Shown piece after piece: positions 12,143 through 21,783 of a DNA stretch of 64,000 nucleotides (positions are counted from its first letter, which is position 1; every line of letters begins with the position of its first letter). The position numbers and the translations under genes were made by a program. Under the pieces are notes generated by a model. It worked only from the letters and a program-made list of their open reading frames with translations, ran no database searches and had not been told where the DNA came from. The DNA comes from Rebecca billardiae RCC1528 (taxonomy: Eukaryota; Haptophyta), in contig OZ251235.1 of NCBI GenBank assembly GCA_965240325.2, forward strand, positions 1,364,001 through 1,428,000. Direction: 5' to 3'.

Positions 12143-13645
12143 TCACTCGTTCCCGAGGCTGATGCGCGTGTGCATGATCGCAGCCCCAGCTGAGCTCCGC
12201 CCGCCCTGCTCGAACGCCAGCCCCACCTCGGGCCACGGGTGCACGCCGTACGGCTGCCAGACCACCATGTCCGACGAGCCTGCTGAGCGCGCGCCCGCCG
12301 CAGGGCGCGCGATCAGTTGCCAGTGCTCGCCGCCGTCCGCCGAGGCGTACAGGGCGAGGTCCCTGCGCTCGTGCGGGTCGTGCGGGCCGCTCGCGTACAG
12401 CCACTCGCCGTTCGAGATGAGCGCACCCTGGCAGCCCGGGTCGACCACCGTGCAGTTGGGCGGGCTGTCGGCTGAGCCTGCCTGCGGCAGGAGCACCCAG
12501 CTGCCGCCTGCGTCCGCGCTGGCGGCGAAGTGGCGGCAGGCCCCGTCGCGGCGGTGTCGCACGCGGAAGCTCGCGACGAGCGCCCCGCTCGGCAGCTCCG
12601 CCATCGAGACCTCGCCCGAGCCGAGGTGCGGCACGTCCTCGCCCGCGTGCCACGTCGCGCCGTGGTCGTCCGAATAGAGCGCGGCTGCGTGATTCGATCT
12701 CGCCTCGTACGCGTTGAGCCCCGCGCGCGCGGGCGCGTCGGCGCCGGGCTCGAGCGCGACGCGCTCGTCGATCACCTGCCCCTCGACGTGCTCGCGCATC
12801 CGCGCGTCGTGGGACAGCCCGACGTGCCGCGCGTGCGGGTTCTCCACCTCGTACCGCGTCACGGCCGTCGGCTCGGAGCGCGGGTCGTCCGGGTCGGTCG
12901 GACGGTAGGTGGTCGTCGCCACGACCGTGGCCTCGCGGAGCATGTGGTTGAAAGGCACGACGAGCCGGCCGGCGCGCAGGCCGTGGCGCAGCTCGAGGCC
13001 GTGCCCGGGCCCGGGCACGAGCGTGCCCCAGCCCGGCACCTTCACCCCCTCGATCTCGCTCGGTGGCGACCAGCGCACGCCGTCCGCTGAGCGCGTCAAG
13101 AAGACTTTGGTCTGATTCACGCTGAAGACGAGGAGCACGTCTGCCGTGGCCGAGCAGCTGATCGGCACCGGGTTGCCGTACTCGGTGCCGTGGCGCGAGG
13201 CGCGCCCGAGGCTGGCGATGCCCACCCGGTTCCCCACGATCACGTCCAGCTCCTCGGACCACGACTCGCCGCGGTCGCTCGAGCGCTTCAGGACAATGTC
13301 CGACTCCGCGTGTCGCTCCCACGAGTCGGAGGCCACGGCGAAGGCGAGCGTGAGGCCCGCGTGCTCGACAAGCGCGGGCACGCGATAGTTGGTGTACGCG
13401 AGATCGTCGTCCGGATCGAAGATCGGGGCGGTCTTCTGGACTGTCGCCGGCCGCACCGTCGGCACGTCGACGCGCGCACGAGTGCGCAGATACGATGTGA
13501 GCGGGTGCGAGTCGTCTCGGCGGAAGCGGTGGCGCTGGGGCGGGCTGTCGGTGCCGGGTGACAGCACCGCGCTCAGACACCACAGTGCGAGCCCCGCCCC
13601 CAGCATGCCCGCCCCCGCGCGCCCCAGACTCGACCGTGCCTCCAT
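12143..13645 (-). CDS. sialidase (GH33-like, BNR/Asp-box)
   Basis: Exo-alpha-sialidase family: hydrolyses terminal sialic acids from glycans. It is a 500-aa frame from an ATG. A hydrophobic stretch at residues ~12-28 (GAGMLGAGLALWCLSAV) predicts a signal anchor, placing the enzyme in the secretory system or outside the cell. The sialidase N-terminal motif appears as YRVP (87-90), a variant of F/YRIP with the catalytic-triad arginine. Asp boxes of form SxDxGxxW are seen as SSDRGESW (~122), SDDHGATW (~332) and SADGGEHW (~445), plus weaker copies. Two more conserved-looking regions are VPFNHML and GSGEVSMAELPSG, the latter in the place of the catalytic Glu region. Length fits a single six-bladed propeller. 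It is divergent (283 bp apart) from the insulysin gene. Confidence 0.87.
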   Translation of the reverse strand: MEARSSLGRAGAGMLGAGLALWCLSAVLSPGTDSPPQRHRFRRDDSHPLTSYLRTRARVDVPTVRPATVQKTAPIFDPDDDLAYTNYRVPALVEHAGLTLAFAVASDSWERHAESDIVLKRSSDRGESWSEELDVIVGNRVGIASLGRASRHGTEYGNPVPISCSATADVLLVFSVNQTKVFLTRSADGVRWSPPSEIEGVKVPGWGTLVPGPGHGLELRHGLRAGRLVVPFNHMLREATVVATTTYRPTDPDDPRSEPTAVTRYEVENPHARHVGLSHDARMREHVEGQVIDERVALEPGADAPARAGLNAYEARSNHAAALYSDDHGATWHAGEDVPHLGSGEVSMAELPSGALVASFRVRHRRDGACRHFAASADAGGSWVLLPQAGSADSPPNCTVVDPGCQGALISNGEWLYASGPHDPHERRDLALYASADGGEHWQLIARPAAGARSAGSSDMVVWQPYGVHPWPEVGLAFEQGGRSSAGAAIMHTRISLGNE

Positions 13646-13928
13646 CGTAAAAGCGGCGGATTTCTTTGGCGCAGCCGCTGCTTGCTCAGCAGGGGGAGGC
13701 TCTCGATCGGTTGCTGCTCAACCCTTGAGAGCTGCTCACCACTGGTTTGCTTGCTGATGCTTCAAACTTGCCCGCAAAGCAAGCCGATTCGGGATCGATC
13801 TTTTGCCATCGCGTATGAAGTTTCGTCCTTCGGAATGATAAATCGATCCCGCCTTGCGTTCATCCGCCGACGCGAGGCGCCGCGAAGCTGCGCCACTCGC
13901 GCGCGTCATCGTCGGGCGAGCAGCGCGG
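13646..13928. promoter_or_regulatory. bidirectional promoter, sialidase / insulysin
   Basis: 283 bp separate the divergent ATGs. GC is much lower than in the flanking coding DNA and the stretch includes several A/T-rich tracts. An in-frame TTG at 13854 opens the insulysin frame, but the first ATG is at 13929. Assignment as promoter is positional. Confidence 0.45.
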
Positions 13929-16900
13929 ATGTCCGTCCATCGGCGCGGGGAGACGGGCTGGGCGTCGTCTGATGGCACGTGTGCGGTCGTTGGCACGACC
14001 TTCCTCCTCGTCGGCCTCAGCGCCGCGTGCGCGTACGTGCTCACAGGCGCTTCCATCCCGGGCCGGATCGACGCGGGCGCTCAGCCAGACATGGACGGGT
14101 GCGCGGCTGGCGCGATCGTGCAGCCGCCCGCGGACGACCGTGCGTACCGCTACCTCGAGCTGCCGAACGGCATGCAGGCCGTCGTCGTGCACGACCCCGA
14201 CGGCGACATGGCCGCCGCGTCCATCGACGTGCACACCGGCTCGCTCAGCAACCCGCCCGAGCTGCCCGGCCTCGCGCACTTCCTCGAGCACATGCTCTTC
14301 ACGGGGAACGAGAAGTACGCGGGGAACAGCGACTACTTCAAGTTCATCACGACGCACGGTGGCATGGCCAACGCCGCGACCGACCTCGAGGTGACCAACT
14401 TCCACCTCAAGATCCCGCCGGCGCAGATTGAAGCCGCGCTCGACCGGCTCTTCCAGTTCTTCGTGTCGCCGACGCTGAAGCAGGACATGACGTCGCGCGA
14501 GATGCACGCGGTGAGCTCGGAGCACGCGAAGAACGTGCTCCAGGACGACTGGCGCTTCCTGCGCCTGCAGCGCATCACCACGGGCAACCCGAACTGCCCG
14601 CTGCGCCACTTCATGACCGGCAACCTCGACACGCTTGCCAACGCGACGAGCGAGGACCTGCGGCGGTTCTGGACGCGGGAGTACACGCCGAACCGCTTCG
14701 CGATCGCGGTGGTCAGCCCGCACCCGCTCGACGTGCTCGAGCGCTGGGTGCGCGAGCTCGGCGCGGCGATCCCCGCGCGCGCGCCCGAGCCGTACGCGGA
14801 GTTTGGAGACGCGCCGGGCCCCGTGCCGCCCGAGCCGAGCGCCGGGCTGGAGGCGGGCGGCGTGGACGCGCACGGCGTGGCGGTGGGCGGGCGGCTGATC
14901 GAGTACGTCCCCGTCGCCGACTTTGACGTGCTCCACCTCATGTGGTACCTGCCGCCGTACGAGCGCGCGGGCGGCGGGCCGGAGCAGGAGTACTCGAAAA
15001 AGTCGTTTTCGTATATTACGCGGCTGCTCGGCGACGAGGGCCCGGGCTCGGTGGTCTCGCTGCTGCGCACGCAGCGCGGCTGGATCAGCTCGCTCACCGT
15101 CTACGCCGCGCACCCCGCCTCCTTCTTCTCGCGCGTCGACGTCGCCATCCTGCTCACGGAGGCCGGTCTCTCGCACGTCGACGAGGTCGTGCAGGCGGTG
15201 TTTGCGTACCTCGAGCTGCTGCGCGGCTCCGAGCCGGAGCGGCGGCGGTGGGAGGAGAGCAAGCGGCTGTCGGACATCTCGTGGCGGTTCGCGGACAAGC
15301 CCGCCGCGCTCGGCCTCGCCCACTCGCTCTCGTCCACCCTCGGCGAGCGCGTCGTGCCCGTGTGCGACGCGCTGCGCGCGCCGTACGTCCACCGGACTTT
15401 TGATCCGGACCAGATCCGGGCGGTGCTCGCCCGCCTCACGCCGGACACGCTGCTGATGTACGTCGGCTCGAAGCGGTTCGGCGAGGAGGCGGCGGCGGAC
15501 GAGGAGCCGCCGCCGCCGCCCGAGCTGCAGCCGCCGCCGATGCAGACCGAGCGCTACTACGGCGTGCGCTACCGCGTGCGTGCGCTCACCGCAGAGCAGC
15601 GCGAGCTGTGGACGGCGGGCGCGCGCGAGCCGAGCCTGCGCGCGCAGCTGGCGCTGCCGCCGCGCAACCGGTTCATCCCGACGGAGTTCGCGCTGGTGGG
15701 CGCGCCGTCCGCCGGCGGCGCGCGCGACCGGTGCGAGCGCGTCGCGCCCACGCCGCGGCTGCTCGGCGGCTCGGCGGGCGCGCGGCTGTGGTCGCACGTC
15801 GACCGCACGTTTGAACAGCCCAAGGCCTCGGTCATCTGTACCATCTCGGCGCCCGCGATCTCGGCGGACGCGGAGCGGCTGTGGACGACGCAGCTGCTGA
15901 TGGAGCTGACGAGCGACACGCTCAACGAGGAGACCTACCCCGCCACGATGGCCGGGCTCGCCGCCGGCGCGTCCGCGGACATCGAGGGCCTGCAGCTGAG
16001 CGTCGGAGGGTACTCGGGGAAAGTGCTCGACCTGCTGGCGCTCGCCGCGCGCACGCTCAGCGCGGGCGACTCGCTGTCCGAGGCGCGGTTCGGGCCGATC
16101 AAGGCGCTGATGCTGAGCGACCTGCGCGCCGCGCAGTACGCCGGCGCGCTCGACACCGCGCTCAACAAGCTCAAGCTCATCCTGCGCACGCAGACCGCGT
16201 CATACGACCGACTAGGCGGCGTGCCGGTGGTGGAGGCGGCGACGCTCGACGGAGTGAAGGCGCACGCGCGCTCGCTGTTCGCGGAGGGGGCGTTCTCGGA
16301 GTGCCTGGTGAACGGCAACCTGCGCGAGGAGGACGCGCGCGAGGCGGAGCGCACGCTGCGCGCCGCGATGGGCGACCCGCCCCCGCTCGCCGCCCCCGCG
16401 CTCGCCGCCCTCCGGCAGCGCGTCTACTCCGTGCCGGTCGGCTGGACAGTGCACGCCTCGGCCGCGCTCGATCCTGACGAGACCAACTCCGTCGCGGTGC
16501 TGTACTACGAGGTGCGCGCCGCGCGCGCGCGGCGCGGGGCGGGGCGGGGCGGAAGGCGGGCTGGCGGGCGCGCAGGCGGGCAGGCGGACACGCGCGCCCC
16601 GTCTCGCAGCGAGCGCGACCGTCGCGTGGCGCAACGGCGCCGCGCACGCGCGCGCGCGTGTGCGCGCGCTCACGCGCACGCGCGTGCGCCGCCGCCCGGC
16701 CCCGCTCGGCCCCGCCGCGCCGCGCCTCGCAGGTCGGGCCGACGGAGCTCGATCTCAAGGTGGAGGCGACGCTCGAGCTGCTCGTGCTCATGTCGCAGGA
16801 GGCCATGTTCTCCTCGCTGCGCACCGACGAGCAGCTCGGGTACACGGTCGGCATGAACACGTACCGCGCGTGGTCGGCGCAGGCCGTGGTCATGTATGCG

Positions 16901-17557
16901 CGGTCGACGGTCGTCGCGTCCGACTATCTCGATGAGCGGATCGAGGCGTTCGTGCGCGCGCACGCGGAGGAGCTGCGCGCGATGAGCGCGGAGGAGTTCG
17001 GCGTGGTCAAGCGCGCGCTGCAGGACAACCTCAGGGTGCACGACTCCAACCTCGGCGAGCAGACCGAGCGGATGTGGTCCGAGATTGAAATGCACGACTG
17101 TCGATTCGGCCGCACGCTCGAGCTACGGCGCGCGGTGCGCGAGCTCACGCTCGACGACGTGATGGAGCTGTACGAGCGCGTGCTGCTCGACCCGGCGTCG
17201 CGGCGCAAGATGAGTGTCTGGGTGCGCGCGCCCGGCGAGGGCACGCGCCCCGCGCCGCGGCGCAAGGCGGGCACGGAGCCGCTCGAAGGCGCCGACGTGC
17301 TCGACGATGCCGGGCTGGACGCGTGGCGCGCGGCGCGCGAGCTGCTGCCAGCGCCCACGGCGTGCAACGACCCGCCGCCGCCGCCGCCGTGCGAGGACGA
17401 CGAGGGGGCGGGGGCGGACGATGGGGCGGCTGCGCCATCGGACGAGGCGGGACGGAACGCAACGCTGCTCCCGGACGGCTCGTCGTCCGGTGACGACGCC
17501 GAATCATCGTTGACAACACCGCCGCCGCCTTCGGCAGCGCCGGCGCCAGCGGCATGA
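13929..17557 (+). CDS. insulysin-like M16A zinc metalloprotease, membrane-anchored (two exons)
   Basis: Insulin-degrading-enzyme family peptidase. Exons 13929-16511 and 16733-17557 join in phase 0 to give 1,135 aa. The intron is 16512-16732 (221 bp, GTGCGC...CAG). Across the join the protein reads VAVLYYE then VGPTELDLKVEA, matching the insulysin C-half. The inverted zinc motif HFLEH is at ~117-121 and the third ligand Glu lies in REMHAVSSEHAKNV (~191). LRTDEQLGY is the conserved substrate-binding block of the C-terminal half. Unlike cytosolic insulysin, a hydrophobic helix near residues 20-40 (VVGTTFLLVGLSAACAYVL) precedes the catalytic domain, predicting a type II membrane or secreted form. 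The last ~100 residues are acidic/Pro-rich and beyond the family length (~1,020 aa). The in-frame TTG at 13854 is rejected as start. Confidence 0.92.
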
Positions 17558-17851
17558 TAGATCAAGACTCAAGAGTGCGCGCCGCCATCAACGGTACGTG
17601 CGTCCGCAAAGCTGACAGTAGCCTGGACGAGTCGCACTGTGGTCCTTGCCCGCGTCTTGGTAGTAAGGATATGATGACGACACGTGACATCGTCAATGCG
17701 ATTGCAGATAATAATTTATTATATATATATGCGGGATGATGGGCCGGGCGGTTTCGAGCGCGCGCGCGGCACGCGCCACGCGGGCCTGACGAGTGACGGC
17801 ACAGTCCGGAGGCCGGACCACCCGCCGCCGCGACTCAGTAGTAGACAGTAG

Positions 17852-19417
17852 TCAGTTGGCCGATGCGCGTCGCTTGCTGAAAGAGGACACCTTCGCGGAC
17901 GCGCGGGCGCCCACGCCCACCGCCTTCTTGCCGCGCTCCGCCGGCGGCGCCGAGCCCTCCCCGGCGCCGCCGTCCGGCGCCGGCAGCTCGTACAGAAAGT
18001 CGTGCGCGCGGCACACGTAGAGCGGGCGGCAGACCGGGTGGAAGGGCTCCACTGAGAACTCGGCGGTGAGGTGGCGGTACAGGTCGGTGGCGAAGGTCTG
18101 GCAGTTGCGCGACTCCTCGACGTACTGCCCGTTCCGCCGCACGTAGTTGAGCAGGAAGCGGAACACGTCCGCCTGCGTCCGGTGGCTGAGCAGCACGGGC
18201 GCCGAGTGCACGATGGCCGGTTCCAGGAAACGTCCGGAGCGGCCGGTGTGCTTCTGCATCCACTCGCGGAATTCGTCCTTGGAGCGCGCGGGCACGTCGA
18301 GCACGCGGATCTCGGCGCGCTTGGAGACCCACGGCGCCTTCATGCACCCGGGCAGCGCGTCGTACAGCGCGGGCCGCCGCGCGTCCCGGTCCTCCACGAA
18401 GTTCGACTTGCCGCCGTAGCCGCCGAGCCCGTTGAGCCACGCGAGCTCGACGACCGAGCAGTGCCGGCCGTGCGACCACTCGACGAGCACGGCGGAGTGG
18501 TAGGTGAGGCGGTCCTTGGCCGACTCGCGCGCCTTGGCGTACCGGTGGCCGAAGAGGTGCGCCCGCGTCGCGAGCGCGCGCGCGCCCTCCGCCCCGTCCA
18601 GTGCCCGCAGCATGTGCTCGCCGTGGTGCACGCGCGGGCCGCCGGCCGCCAGCAGGTCGAACCAAAACGCATATCCGGGCGCGCCCTCCGAGTAGCCGAG
18701 CGCCGACCAGGAGGGCGCGCGCAGCGTGACGCGCACGCTGAACTTGCGCAGGATCTTCGCGGTGAACTCCGCGATCTCCTCGTCCGTCGTCGGCACGCTC
18801 CCGCCGCCGGTCGACGCGTCGAAGTACCGGCGGATCCGGCGGAAGCCGAGCTTGTCGCGCACGCGGAACGTGATCGATCGGAGCTCGAGGTCGGTGAGCG
18901 CGGGCCAGCCGTTGAGCACGCCGCCGAAGACGTACCGGCCCGTCTTCGTGCGCACGAGCGCGCGGAAGAAGCTCGAGGCGCGCGCCTGCGGCAGCGGGCG
19001 GCGCGGCTTGAGCTCGCCGTCGGGCGTCGTGTGCTTCGGGTGTGCAAACTCGTCAGCCACGAGCTGCGCGTGCCAGATGAGGCCCGCCTCGGAGGAGGGG
19101 ACGCGCTCGGCCGCGTCGGCCGGGATCGGTGCGTACACGGACGCGTTGCTCGCGCGCTTCGCCTGCTCCGTCAGAGGCTTCACGTTGGTGATCGACTCGC
19201 GCGGCGCGTCGACGTCGACCGCCGGCACCGGCGCTGGCTTCTCGATGATGGGTGCTTGCATCAGGACGGCGGCGGGCACGTCCTCATCCGACGCGACGGT
19301 GGACGGGTCCTCATCGTCGGACGGGACGAACGCGTACTCTTCCACCACGCCCGGCCCGACGTACGGAAGCTCGAGCGTGCTCCGCGACGGCACAATCCCT
19401 TCCGCCGCCGCCGCCAT
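17852..19417 (-). CDS. 521-aa protein, possible papain-like core
   Basis: An uninterrupted frame from an ATG whose family I do not recognise with certainty. Residues 1-90 are acidic and disordered-looking. Residues ~105-260 look like a globular domain (RTKTGRYVFGGVLNGWPALT, then LGFRRIRRYFDASTGGGS). A later segment has a His-containing strand, TYHSAVLVEWSHG (~302-314), and, about 130 residues on, RNCQTFATDLYRHLT (~438). The His-strand/NC-helix layout resembles LRAT- or PPPDE-like permuted papain-fold enzymes, so a thiol hydrolase/acyltransferase is possible; this is inference. The C-terminus is basic and Ser/Ala-rich. There is no signal peptide or membrane helix. It converges with insulysin, with 294 bp between stops. 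Confidence 0.75.
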   Translation of the reverse strand: MAAAAEGIVPSRSTLELPYVGPGVVEEYAFVPSDDEDPSTVASDEDVPAAVLMQAPIIEKPAPVPAVDVDAPRESITNVKPLTEQAKRASNASVYAPIPADAAERVPSSEAGLIWHAQLVADEFAHPKHTTPDGELKPRRPLPQARASSFFRALVRTKTGRYVFGGVLNGWPALTDLELRSITFRVRDKLGFRRIRRYFDASTGGGSVPTTDEEIAEFTAKILRKFSVRVTLRAPSWSALGYSEGAPGYAFWFDLLAAGGPRVHHGEHMLRALDGAEGARALATRAHLFGHRYAKARESAKDRLTYHSAVLVEWSHGRHCSVVELAWLNGLGGYGGKSNFVEDRDARRPALYDALPGCMKAPWVSKRAEIRVLDVPARSKDEFREWMQKHTGRSGRFLEPAIVHSAPVLLSHRTQADVFRFLLNYVRRNGQYVEESRNCQTFATDLYRHLTAEFSVEPFHPVCRPLYVCRAHDFLYELPAPDGGAGEGSAPPAERGKKAVGVGARASAKVSSFSKRRASAN

Positions 19418-20392
19418 GGTGTAAACTTCCCGCGAGGCGGGGTGTGTTCCGTTCGGCGGGCGGGCCCGCCTTCGCCACCCGTTCCAGAAAGGCGATTAGT
19501 TCGGACACGGTGCCTCCGGGCTTCTGAGACAAACGCGTGAAGCGCACTGCTTAGGAGGGGGGGGGGGGGGCTCCTAAGCAGTGCCTGGAGTCCGGGCGCG
19601 GCCGCCGCTGCCGCGGGCGCTGCGAGGTTTGAGTCCGGGTCGCCCTTCCCACGTCGCGCCGCCGCGCGAGAACGCGACGTAGGCCGCGAGGACGTCCCCC
19701 GCGCGCGCGGCGCGTGGTGCGCCGAGCCAGAGCACGTGTACTGCCGCCCTCTGCCGCGGCTCGTCACCTCATCTCACCCGCGTTGCTCAGCGCGGGCGCC
19801 GTGCGACGCCGGCGACGTGACTCAGCTTGCACACGCCGGATGAGAAGCTGCACCCAGAGGCCGAGCTGCGCTCTAGCCCCTGGTGCGCCCGGTGGGCAGC
19901 GTGCACATGGATGTTATGCGTCTTCCCCGCGCTCAGTGGTCTGTCTCGAGGCGTCTCTAGAGTGAGTTGTTGGCTCTGCTACACGACTGCGTTTGAATTG
20001 CGCGTGTCGACGCACTCTGTCATGCCCGTGCGTGGGCAGTGTACGTCCTCAGGTTGCGGGCGCACGCGCGCGCCTGGTCGCAGTAATCATAGGCCTACCC
20101 GACACCAACGATTTTGGGTCCTGCACGGTCATCAGGTGGGCGCAGTGCACGTGCGTGCGCGGTGCGAGTTGCATCCAAGCCGCGACGCCTTTGCGCGCGC
20201 TGCTCGCGTTGGCGGAGAGAGGCGAGGAGCGACCGCCGACGCGTACCTGGGGACTACGTATGACCTTGGTCGACTACCAGCCTCGTCGCGTCCGCGCGCA
20301 CGGGCCGTATTCGTCCGCACCGACGCTCGCGAGGTACGCTAGCAGCGGCACCGGGGGCACGGTGCCGCCTTTCACGGGTTTGAGTCACAAGC
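19418..20392. other. spacer upstream of the 521-aa gene
   Basis: The promoter of the leftward 521-aa gene lies nearest 19418, with a poly-G hairpin at 19544-19584. The rest to 20392 has no recognisable coding frame; short open frames here have no conserved features. Confidence 0.4.
19544..19584. repeat. 14-bp inverted repeat with poly-G loop
   Basis: GCACTGCTTAGGAG and its exact reverse complement CTCCTAAGCAGTGC flank an uninterrupted run of about 13 G. It could extrude as a hairpin or support a G-quadruplex, and it lies ~130 bp upstream of the ATG of the 521-aa gene. Confidence 0.85.
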
Positions 20393-20436
20393 TCCGGGAG
20401 GGGTTTAGGTGCCACGGCACCTAAACCCCTCCCGGA
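20393..20436. repeat. perfect 21-bp hairpin, 2-nt loop
   Basis: Arms 20393-20413 (begins TCCGGGAGGGGTTTAGGTGC) and 20416-20436 are exact reverse complements separated by AC. A second small hairpin (GGCACC...GGTGCC) lies just upstream near 20347-20367. This near-perfect palindrome outside genes suggests a terminus or remnant of a mobile element, or a fold-back regulatory element. Confidence 0.85.
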
Positions 20437-20544
20437 CCACAGTGGGCGCCCGCGGGGCCGCGGCCGTTGAGGAGGGGCGGGGGCGGGCGGGCGACGTCGA
20501 CGTCGCGGCGGTCCACGCGCTCTGCTGTCGAGGAGTTGCTGTTT

Positions 20545-21532
20545 GCGCCGCGCGCCGGGCTGGCGGGGTGGCCTGGACCCATGCGCGCCTTCGACCCCCG
20601 GCGACCGCGCGCGCATCGGCTTCCTCCGCCTGCGAGTCGCCCGCGACCGCGCCCGCCGCCCGCTGGGAGTGGGTTGACCGCGCCCGAGCCTGCTCGCCGC
20701 CGAGCACAGGGATGAGTTGAGCGCGGCGCGAGGCGGCGATCGTGGTCGGGCGATCGCATGCGCCCACATGGGCCCCATCTGCCACGGCGCGACCGCTTCA
20801 GCATGCGTATGTGACCCCACTTGTCATGGTTGTCTCATGTCGGGTAGCAGGTGAGCACTGTCAGCCAGCGTGTCCGCGCGCGCCGCACCTGAGCAGGGCC
20901 AGACGGGTCGGAAACACGGCACAGTTGGCATCAGGGCATGCCGATTGCCGTGTATTGCCCTGCGTGGGCCACCAAGGGCATGCCCTTCACTGCACTGCCA
21001 GCTCGCAACGTGCGTCAATGCTGACGGCAACTCTGGTCGAGAAGAACTTGCTTGAGTTCTCGTCGCGAACACGGCATCAGCAGACGCCACATGACTACAG
21101 ATGCGGACCACTCGTGCCACCCAGTATGCGTAGTGCAGACATCACGAGACGCCACGGAGCGGCATCCGACCCGCAGAGCCCTGCGCGCGCGCGCGCGCGC
21201 GGACACGCTGGCTGACAGTGCTCACCTGCTACCCGACATGAGACAACCATGACAAGTGGGGTCACATACGCATGCTGAAGCGGTCGCGCCGTGGCAGATG
21301 GGGCCAATATGGGCGCATGCGATCGCCCGACCACGATCGCCGCCTCGCGCCGCGCTCAACTCATCCCTGCGCTCGGCGGCGAGCAGGCTCGGGCGCGGTC
21401 AACCCACTCCCAGCGGGCGGCGGGCGCGGTCGCGGGCGACTCGCAGGCGGAGGAAGCCGATGCGCGCGCGGTCGCCGGGGGTTCGAAGGCGCGCATGGGT
21501 CCAGGCCACCCCGCCAGCCCGGCGCGCGGCGC
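20545..21532. mobile_element. long inverted repeat, ~336-bp arms (MITE- or foldback-like)
   Basis: The left arm 20545-20880 and right arm 21196-21532 are near-exact reverse complements (only a few mismatches, for example the ACATGGGCCCC/GGGGCCAATAT region). They flank a ~315-bp unrelated centre with no coding frame of note. Both arms end outward at GCGCCGCGCGCCGGGC and its complement, and inward at a (CG)n run followed by the GGACACGCTGGCTGACAGTG block. No transposase or clear target-site duplication is visible, so the call as a non-autonomous foldback/MITE element is an inference. A palindromic duplication would look the same. It ends ~250 bp upstream of the LRR gene. Confidence 0.75.
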
Positions 21533-21783
21533 CCAAGTCACGTTTCTCTCGGGCCGCACGTCGGCCACGCGCCACTTGATCGCCATCCTGCCGCCAGTCC
21601 GCCGCCACCAGCCGCTGTGCGGGGCGCCTGGCGGCGGAACAACACCCCGTGGAACGGGTGGCAGAAGTCCGGTGCTTCTCCAGCCGCCCGGCTAGGGTGT
21701 AGATCTGTCGCCCTTGGCAGTCGACGGCCATCACCTTGTCGTCGGCTGTCGCACGGCCGGCCAGCCGACGGACTCGTCCCGAC

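Noticed and set aside
13860-15797. 645-codon minus-strand frame opposite insulysin
   Set aside because: Arg/Val/His-rich shadow of a well-conserved peptidase gene, with no conserved motif of its own.
18071-19540. 489-codon plus-strand frame opposite the 521-aa protein
   Set aside because: Compositional shadow. The minus frame has varied residues, an ATG and a coherent domain layout.
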